64,000 nt of DNA, from NCBI GenBank assembly GCA_014873095.1, contig CP050848.1:124001-188000 (forward strand). Direction: 5' to 3'. Shown here in pieces: positions 1 through 5,632 of the stretch. The first letter of the stretch is position 1. Every line of letters begins with the position of its first letter. The DNA comes from Planctomycetales bacterium ZRK34 (lineage in GTDB: Bacteria; Planctomycetota; Phycisphaerae; Phycisphaerales; Zrk34). The notes under the pieces were generated by a model, which saw nothing but the letters and a program-made list of their open reading frames with translations, was not told where the DNA came from and did not search any database. Position numbers and translations under genes: made by a program.

Positions 1-642
1 GCTGGCGAAGGTCCAGTTTTCGCGCTTCGTCAGATCGTCGCCCACGTGCCCGCGCAACAACACCGGCGCCAGCGTCGACCAGTCGATGCGCCCGCTGGTG
101 TAATGCTCCATCGGGACATACACGCAGCCGTTGGCGTAGACCACGTTGTGGGCGTGGCCCGTCCAGATCTGTCCCTCGGTCAGCGCGGCGGGTTTTGACC
201 AGGTTTCACCGCCGTCTGTGGAACGCGTGATCTTCAGATCACCGGCGTGACCGAGGATGTAGACATCGTCGCCGACGACAAACGGCGTGCAGTGAAAGAT
301 CGTCAGGTCGGCGGTGTGTTTCCACGTCTTGCCGCGATCGTCGGAGATGAACACCTTGCCCTGATGATCCCAGCGATCGCGAGGCCGCCGGCCTTTGGGC
401 CCAGGCAGCTTGTCGACGCCAATCCCGCCGAGATCGATCGTCGCGATCAACCGCCCGCTCGGCAGGCGAAGCAGACCCGGCGAATAGGTGTACACATCCT
501 TCGGCGAGGGAGAACGATACACCACCACGAAATCCTGCGCCAGCGGCTTGACGCCCTGCGCCGAAACGTCGGCGCCCATCACAAACAACAGACCGATCGC
601 ACACAAAATAACGGCTGGGCGCCCAGGGAAGCTATACATCAT
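1..642 (-). CDS. Sialidase-like (BNR/Asp-box) secreted glycosidase, partial
   Basis: Only the first 214 codons are visible; the frame is still open at the window edge. A signal peptide covers about residues 1-29 (hydrophobic core ILCAIGLLFVMG, then SAQG). The mature part begins a beta-propeller with two Asp-box motifs, SDDRGKTW (100-107) and STDGGETW (141-148), about one blade apart, as in exo-alpha-sialidases. The start ATG (640-642) overlaps the TGA of the pseudopilin gene by four bases (ATGA), so the two are translationally coupled and this is the last visible gene of cassette 1. Sialidases release terminal sialic acids from glycans; the catalytic residues are outside the visible part, so another BNR-propeller enzyme is possible. 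Confidence 0.8.
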   Translation of the reverse strand, partial: MMYSFPGRPAVILCAIGLLFVMGADVSAQGVKPLAQDFVVVYRSPSPKDVYTYSPGLLRLPSGRLIATIDLGGIGVDKLPGPKGRRPRDRWDHQGKVFISDDRGKTWKHTADLTIFHCTPFVVGDDVYILGHAGDLKITRSTDGGETWSKPAALTEGQIWTGHAHNVVYANGCVYVPMEHYTSGRIDWSTLAPVLLRGHVGDDLTKRENWTFAS

Positions 643-1412
643 GGTTGAATAAATCCTTTGCGCAAAGCATTGCTGTATCCGCTGACGTCGGGCTCGTACT
701 TATCCTGTCCACCGATCAGCAGGCCGAACAGACCACTGGTGATCTCCGCCTGGGCCCGGTACTCGACATGCCCGTCGAGAAAGGCGAAGTTCTTGCCTTC
801 GTGCGGTCCATCGGAAATCAGCAGGCCTGAGTCAAAACGCATCCATCCGCTGAACGCCGCATTGGCCTCGGTGGAATTCGCTGAGGTCACCATATGCGGG
901 CGCAACACGCCCGAACTGTGATTCTGCACATCGCAGCCTAATGTTGCAACCATGGCAACCCGGCGGAAGCTACGACCACCGAAGTGGGTGACCACGCCGC
1001 TGGCGACGTAGCTGTATTCGTTGTCCTCGGTGGGAATAAATGTCGTTGAATCTTCATCGACACTGGGACATTGCCACAGGCGCGATCCGCCGGGCGCATC
1101 CGCCAGGTAAGGCTTGATGCTGTAGATCCAGTTGGGCCGACTGTTGATGTTGGTCGCCGGCTCTGCGGCGATCCAATGCAGATTGCCGGTGGGATAAGTT
1201 CCGCCGTCAGCCGGCTGGTAGGGAAAATGTTGTTGGTAGTCCATGCCGTACGCGATCGCTCCGAGGCTGATCTGGTGCTGCTGGGCTCCGCAGGCGACGC
1301 GCTTGGCGACTTCCCGGGCCTGTTGAAGCGAAGGCAGCAGGATCGCGATCAGCAGTGCAATGATGCTGACCACAACCAGCAGTTCGATCAGGGTGAAGGC
1401 ATTTCGGCGCAT
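639..1412 (-). CDS. Type II secretion-like pseudopilin (prepilin N-terminal methylation domain)
   Basis: 257 aa. The N-terminus is a textbook class III prepilin signal: basic MRRNA, cleavage before F6, Glu at +5, then the hydrophobic helix [24 protein letters not shown] and the usual QQAREVAKR continuation. The C-terminus carries the planctomycete DG motif (FAFLDGHVEY, about residues 207-216). Such proteins should be cleaved by a prepilin peptidase and assemble in a pseudopilus or stay as membrane-anchored surface proteins; planctomycetes encode many copies whose exact role is unknown. It sits in cassette 1 after two surface-protein genes and is coupled to the sialidase gene by an ATGA overlap. 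A double hairpin lies 14 bases upstream of its start codon. Confidence 0.92.
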   Translation of the reverse strand: MRRNAFTLIELLVVVSIIALLIAILLPSLQQAREVAKRVACGAQQHQISLGAIAYGMDYQQHFPYQPADGGTYPTGNLHWIAAEPATNINSRPNWIYSIKPYLADAPGGSRLWQCPSVDEDSTTFIPTEDNEYSYVASGVVTHFGGRSFRRVAMVATLGCDVQNHSSGVLRPHMVTSANSTEANAAFSGWMRFDSGLLISDGPHEGKNFAFLDGHVEYRAQAEITSGLFGLLIGGQDKYEPDVSGYSNALRKGFIQP

Positions 1413-1425
1413 GAAACGTTTTCCG

Positions 1426-1476
1426 ATAGCCGCGAATCAACGATTCGCGGTCCGCGATGCGTTGCATCGCGGCTAT
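1426..1476. repeat. Tandem perfect hairpins inside a 10-bp inverted repeat
   Basis: Two hairpins, each a 9-bp perfect stem with a 3-base loop (1430-1450 and 1452-1472), separated by one base and enclosed by a 10-bp inverted repeat (1426-1435 with 1467-1476). It fills most of the gap between the stop codon of the LamG PEP-CTERM gene (1477) and the pseudopilin start (1412). It could act as an mRNA processing, attenuation or stability element within the cassette 1 transcript, or be a palindromic repeat. There is no T-run, so it is not a classic intrinsic terminator. Confidence 0.75.
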
Positions 1477-2379
1477 TTATCCACGGCGGCGGCGCACCAG
1501 CACCATGGCGCCGAAGCTCAGAGCTACGATGGATGCCGGCTCAGGCACCACGGCCGTCGCCGCGGCGTAGTGTGCAGCCACGCGCGTGCTGCTGAGTTCA
1601 CCGCCATACACAGCCAGTTCATCAATCAACCCGTTGTAGGCGTTGGTGAACCCGCTGGCGTTGTTCTGCTTGCCGATGCTGTCGATCAGCGATGTGGCGC
1701 CGCTGGGCGCGTAAGTCGACGAGCCGAAGCTGACACCGATCGTGCCGGCGGACGAGCCGTTGACATAGAGCTTGATCTGATCGTTGGCGAAATCGAGCAC
1801 GCCGACGAAGTGCGTCCAGGTGTCAGTCGAGGCGTATGAGATCGGCCCGGTCGTGAACGAATCAGTGCCGGTGCTGCGTCCAGCCACGCGGAGGACGGTG
1901 TCGGCCGATCCACTGCCTGCTGAGTTCTGCAATGCGACCGAAAGCCCGGTGCCGGTCTCGTTGAGGAACGAGTTGAACAGCAACGCGACGCTGCCGTCGG
2001 CTGGCAACGACGAGGCGTTGAACCAGAGTTCTGCGGTGATCGCTGAGCTTCCGCTCAACGCGCTGCGCAGGGTGGTGCCCAACTCGACGCGTGCGTTGGA
2101 GCCGGTGAAGTCGCCAGAGGTTCCACCGATCGTGCCGGGCGTGTCAGACGACAGAGCGGTCGAGCCCTGGTAGGTTCCGTCGTTGGTCGCGGCGGTTGTG
2201 CCAGAGTTCAACGCGGTCGAGCCGTCGCTGCTGGATGCGTCTTCGAAACGCCAGTAGGCAACGGGGCTGTCGGCGAGCACCTGGTCCTGGTAGGCGGCCT
2301 GTGCCGTTGACGCGCCTGCTACAAACAGCAACAGCAGCGCGAGCTGACAAACCGTGCATTGATGACAATCAAAGTTCAT
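1477..2379 (-). CDS. LamG-domain PEP-CTERM surface protein
   Basis: 300 aa. A signal peptide (about residues 1-28, ending STAQA) is followed by one concanavalin A/LamG-like jelly-roll domain (about 30-270) that begins SPVAYWRFED and ends GLIDELAVYGGEL, both hallmarks of LamG_3 domains. The C-terminus is a PEP-CTERM sorting signal: VVPEPAS, a hydrophobic helix, then RRRRG. Such proteins are exported, processed by an exosortase and displayed on or released from the surface. A strong ribosome site (AAAGGAGA) precedes the ATG. It follows the NHL protein gene by 15 bases in cassette 1. The LamG domain resembles the N-terminal half of the cassette 2 surface protein at 34939-36555. Confidence 0.9.
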   Translation of the reverse strand: MNFDCHQCTVCQLALLLLFVAGASTAQAAYQDQVLADSPVAYWRFEDASSSDGSTALNSGTTAATNDGTYQGSTALSSDTPGTIGGTSGDFTGSNARVELGTTLRSALSGSSAITAELWFNASSLPADGSVALLFNSFLNETGTGLSVALQNSAGSGSADTVLRVAGRSTGTDSFTTGPISYASTDTWTHFVGVLDFANDQIKLYVNGSSAGTIGVSFGSSTYAPSGATSLIDSIGKQNNASGFTNAYNGLIDELAVYGGELSSTRVAAHYAAATAVVPEPASIVALSFGAMVLVRRRRG

Positions 2380-2394
2380 GAATCATCTCCTTTT

Positions 2395-3366
2395 TCAGTT
2401 GCGATTGGATCGGCGGCCAAGCAGCAGAACACCGAACAGGCTGAGGCCCGCGGGCAAAGCGGCCGGCGTCGGAATCGTCACGATCAGCAGGTCAAGCGGG
2501 CGGCCAAGCGACTGAGCGGGCCCGAAGCTCGTTCCAGCATTGGAGTTTGACACGTCATACTTGTAAACGAGCTGATCCGTAAATCCCGCCAGGTACACAT
2601 CGCCGTTATCAGCAACGGCGACACCGACGGAAAATTCATTGCCGGTGGAAAGTCCCGGGATATTGGCGACGAACGTGCCGTCAGTCTGACGCTCGCGGAC
2701 CAGAAAGTTGGTGCCGCCCCCTTCCACGGAGTGGTAGAGATTGCCGTTGGAGCCGATCGTGATTCCCTGGGTGTTGGTCTGACCGGTGGCCAGCACGTCG
2801 ATCAGATCGCCCGAACTGTCGAACTTCAGCACGCGGGTGTCGCCACGGTCGGCCAGGTAGAGATTGCCGCTGGAATCAAACACGATGCCGCGCGGGACGT
2901 TGAGTGTGTCATCACCGGCGTTGTTGCCCGGATCACTGAAGGTATTGGTGACAAATGTCGAGGCGGTGGTGGCGCCGGTGACCTTGTAGATCTGCTTCGT
3001 GCCGAAGGCATCGGAGAAATACACGCTGCCGTCCGGTGCGACCGCGAGCATGTCAACGCGGGTCGTGCTGGAACTGGTGAAATATGTGTCGACGAAGGAG
3101 CCGCCGAGCGTGTACCGATTGATGGCATTGTTGCCGCTGCTGCTGGTGGTGTCGGCAATGTAGACGTATCCGTCGGTCGGGTTGTACGCCAAGCCTCCGG
3201 GTTTGTAGCCGGTAGCGAACGTTCCGAGGAAGTTGCCGTCCAGATCGTAGCTGAGCACGCGTTCGTTGGTGGTGTCACCGACGAGCAACATTTGAGCAGC
3301 CATGAGCGGGCCGGCCGACAGCGTCAGCACGCATACGAGAATCATCAGACGAGTTGTACGAAACAT
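2395..3366 (-). CDS. NHL-repeat secreted protein with IPTPxALPAGL C-terminal sorting tail
   Basis: 323 aa. The start at 3366 is preferred over 3372 because the AAAGGAG ribosome site abuts the upstream ATG but lies six bases from this one. A signal peptide (about 1-22, ending LMAAQ) precedes an NHL-type beta-propeller covering about residues 25-295, with blade motifs such as GYVYIADT, GSVYFSDAF and NLYLADRGDTRVLKF. The C-terminus reads IPTPAALPAGL, a hydrophobic stretch, then GRRSNRN. This is a PEP-CTERM/VPLPA-like sorting signal of a variant type. The propeller is visibly homologous to the C-terminal half of the FecR-type protein encoded immediately upstream, which suggests that the pair interact or compete for the same ligand. 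Confidence 0.88.
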   Translation of the reverse strand: MFRTTRLMILVCVLTLSAGPLMAAQMLLVGDTTNERVLSYDLDGNFLGTFATGYKPGGLAYNPTDGYVYIADTTSSSGNNAINRYTLGGSFVDTYFTSSSTTRVDMLAVAPDGSVYFSDAFGTKQIYKVTGATTASTFVTNTFSDPGNNAGDDTLNVPRGIVFDSSGNLYLADRGDTRVLKFDSSGDLIDVLATGQTNTQGITIGSNGNLYHSVEGGGTNFLVRERQTDGTFVANIPGLSTGNEFSVGVAVADNGDVYLAGFTDQLVYKYDVSNSNAGTSFGPAQSLGRPLDLLIVTIPTPAALPAGLSLFGVLLLGRRSNRN

Positions 3367-3380
3367 GAGCATCTCCTTTA

Positions 3381-5039
3381 TTAATCAGACTTAGAAATCG
3401 GATCCAGGCGAAGCAGGTGGGTCGGGCCTTCGAGGCCATGACCACCATGTGCAAAATCACTGATCTGTCCATTGGGGTCTATGCGTATCAGGCGTCGGCT
3501 GCGCCAATCGCTGATCACCGCGCTGCCGTCTATCAGCACGATGCCGTCGATCAGAAACGGTGATGAGGAACTATCCGTATACACAGCCGCCGGACGCACT
3601 GGTCCGGGCGAGATCAACCACAGACCGGTCTGCCGGCTCGGGTTGGCCGTGACCAACACGCGGTCGTGATCAACGACAAGACCTTGTGGTTTATTCAATC
3701 GAGCGACGATACCGACAAACCGCCCCGGTTGGGTGGATTGCGGGCCCTCGAACTTCAACACCATGCTGCGTTCACGATCGCTGACCAGCAGCGCCCCGGA
3801 AGCGTCGAACGCCAGCCCGCGAGGCAGTTCCAACTTTTGCGACGGCGCATAGGTTTTGGGGATAAACACACGCGCCGCGCCGTCTTCGACTCGATAAACC
3901 TGCTGCGAATCGAAGGCATCGGTGAAATACACCCGGTCGTCGGGGCCAATCGCCACGGCGTCGGGTTTGATCTGCGGGTCGCCCGCGCACACCACCTCGG
4001 CGACGCGCCCCTGTGAATTCAACAGCAGAATGCGGCCGTTTGATTCAGCTTCGGCCAGGTAGATCATGCCATCGGTGCGCTGGGCCATGCCGCCGGGCTT
4101 GCTGAGCGGACGACCGGCCAGATCGCCTTCGACGAACGCGCCGCAGTACATGCCATCTTCACCAAAAGCCATCACACGCCCGGTCTCCGAGTCGCTGACC
4201 AGCACGCGCGACAACGCCAGAATCTCAACCTGGCGGCTGTTCATCGACAGCCTCGCCAGTTGACCCGCTTTCACCTGCGGCAGGTTGATCGCTGATCGAC
4301 CGGACGATTCCCGGTGCAGCGCCACGGCGCCTTCAACGACCCGTACCTCCGCGATTCCATCACCAGTCAGCACGATGGAAAAACGTGTGCCCAGGTCCAC
4401 CACGCGCGACCCATCCGGCAGTTCGACGCTGAACCCGGCGGCTTCTTCACGCACGTAAGCTTCGAGCCTGCCGGCAAGCAGGCGGCCCTGATTGGGACCG
4501 ATCAATTCAAACGAGCACGGGCCGATCAGGTCCACCACCGCCCCGGACTTGAACATGACCTGCGAAGTGCCGGCCGTCAGTTGGATCGGGCCGATCGGCA
4601 ACTCCTGCCCCAGCCGAACCGTCGCGGATCGACCGGCGAAAACCGCGTCAGCCGAAGCGTCCGAGAGCATTGCCACGGCCGTGGTCGGTGCGGGTTTGAC
4701 ATTCGAGTCCTTCGACCCGGCATCCAGCAACAACCATGCGGTGACTGCGATGATCATCGCGGCGGCGATCGCGGCGGCTGAGTACCAGACGCTTCGGCTT
4801 CGCCTCAGCGTCGGCGTGGTATCCATATCGAGGTTCAACTTCGAGCGTTGAGCCGTCGCCGCGGCTGACAGCGATTCACGCAGCACGCGTCCTTCGATGC
4901 AGAATCTGACGAACTGATCGCGCGCCGCTGAATCATCATGCAGCATCGCATTGAGCTGATCGCGCTCCGCGGGTGTCGACTGCCCGTCGAGATGACGGTC
5001 AACCAGGTACTCCAGCGTCATGTTCACGGGTTCAGTCAT
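3381..5039 (-). CDS. FecR-type anti-sigma-like membrane protein with C-terminal NHL propeller (cassette 1)
   Basis: 552 aa. Domain order: a cytoplasmic N-terminal segment (1-83) with the Zn-less anti-sigma-like pattern LVDRHLDGQSTPAERDQL; one transmembrane helix (84-107); an extracytoplasmic FecR domain (about 135-262) containing VDLGTRFSIV; and an NHL propeller (about 275-545) with RVYFTDAF and LPRGLAFDASG. Its ATG overlaps the sigma-factor stop codon by four bases, the usual arrangement for a sigma/anti-sigma pair. By analogy with FecR systems it should hold the sigma factor and release it after an outside signal. The propeller mirrors that of the downstream NHL protein. Codons 75-85, just before the membrane helix, are supplied by a REP-like palindrome (4785-4815). 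Confidence 0.88.
   Translation of the reverse strand: MTEPVNMTLEYLVDRHLDGQSTPAERDQLNAMLHDDSAARDQFVRFCIEGRVLRESLSAAATAQRSKLNLDMDTTPTLRRSRSVWYSAAAIAAAMIIAVTAWLLLDAGSKDSNVKPAPTTAVAMLSDASADAVFAGRSATVRLGQELPIGPIQLTAGTSQVMFKSGAVVDLIGPCSFELIGPNQGRLLAGRLEAYVREEAAGFSVELPDGSRVVDLGTRFSIVLTGDGIAEVRVVEGAVALHRESSGRSAINLPQVKAGQLARLSMNSRQVEILALSRVLVSDSETGRVMAFGEDGMYCGAFVEGDLAGRPLSKPGGMAQRTDGMIYLAEAESNGRILLLNSQGRVAEVVCAGDPQIKPDAVAIGPDDRVYFTDAFDSQQVYRVEDGAARVFIPKTYAPSQKLELPRGLAFDASGALLVSDRERSMVLKFEGPQSTQPGRFVGIVARLNKPQGLVVDHDRVLVTANPSRQTGLWLISPGPVRPAAVYTDSSSSPFLIDGIVLIDGSAVISDWRSRRLIRIDPNGQISDFAHGGHGLEGPTHLLRLDPISKSD
4785..4815. repeat. REP-like palindrome inside the FecR coding sequence
   Basis: A 31-base palindromic sequence with GACGCT (4788-4793) and AGCGTC (4807-4812) as arms. 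Its reverse complement matches the intergenic sequence 11948-11978 at 28 of 31 positions. More degenerate relatives are at 47893-47921 and 58799-58824. Here it encodes residues 75-85, the linker just before the transmembrane helix of the anti-sigma-like protein. Confidence 0.7.
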
Positions 5040-5560
5040 GAGGTTGCATCACGGGAATGTTCACGGCGCAGGCAGTCCGACAGCGCCCGCCGCGCCCGGC
5101 TCAGCGCGATGTATGCTGCCTGGGGTTTACGATTGATCGCCGACGCCAGGGCCTCGCCGGTCAGCCCCTGGGCAAAACGCAGTTCGATCAGCTTCCGGGC
5201 GTATGGCGTCAGCTTGCTGAGGCAGTGCCGCAGCGTGTCGGCCCAGTCGACCGCCCGCTCGGCGTCGTAGCGTTTCCAGTGCGATTCCAGTGCGTCCAGC
5301 ACCTGGGCATCCAGCATATGCGGCGAATTGCCCCGCTTGCGATGCTGAGCCAGCGCCTCGAATCGAGCCGCCCGACGCAGCCAAAGCAGCAGATGCTCGG
5401 CACTGTCGATCTCGTCGAGCTTCCGCACCGCCGCCAGGGATACTTCCTGCAGAATGTCCTCGGCCACATGTTCATCCGGCAGAATCGCCAGAATGTACGC
5501 CAGCAGCTTGGTGCGATCGCGCAATAGGGTTTGCACTAAAATATCGTGATCAATAGGCAT
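5036..5560 (-). CDS. ECF-like RNA polymerase sigma factor (cassette 1)
   Basis: 174 aa, of the small sigma-70 type common in planctomycetes and verrucomicrobia. Region 2 spans about residues 5-75, with DEHVAEDILQEVSLAAVRK as the core-binding and -10 helix. Region 4 spans about 108-165, with LTPYARKLIELRF and a helix-turn-helix around GLTGEALASAINRKPQAAYIALSR. It is the first gene of cassette 1 and overlaps the FecR-type gene by four bases, so it is presumably controlled by it. It probably transcribes its own cassette and surface genes; its targets cannot be read from sequence. The 72-base gap upstream is AT-rich and holds a motif shared with the cassette 2 sigma gene. Confidence 0.88.
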   Translation of the reverse strand: MPIDHDILVQTLLRDRTKLLAYILAILPDEHVAEDILQEVSLAAVRKLDEIDSAEHLLLWLRRAARFEALAQHRKRGNSPHMLDAQVLDALESHWKRYDAERAVDWADTLRHCLSKLTPYARKLIELRFAQGLTGEALASAINRKPQAAYIALSRARRALSDCLRREHSRDATS

Positions 5561-5613
5561 AATTTGGCCTTCTTTCAGCTATCTGCGCCAAAGCACGCCA
5601 CTTATACATCAGA

Positions 5614-5630
5614 TGTGAATATTTTTTTTT
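5614..5630 (-). promoter_or_regulatory. A-tract/TATT/CACA motif upstream of cassette 1 sigma gene
   Basis: Read on the minus strand this is A9-TATTCACA, ending about 53 bases before the sigma-factor ATG. Nearly the same string (A6-TATTTTCACA) lies at 32750-32765, about 48 bases before the cassette 2 sigma-factor ATG. In both cases GGAA lies at or just upstream of the A-tract. It is a candidate promoter or operator element common to the two cassettes, possibly for sigma autoregulation. Confidence 0.4.
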
Positions 5631-5632
5631 GC

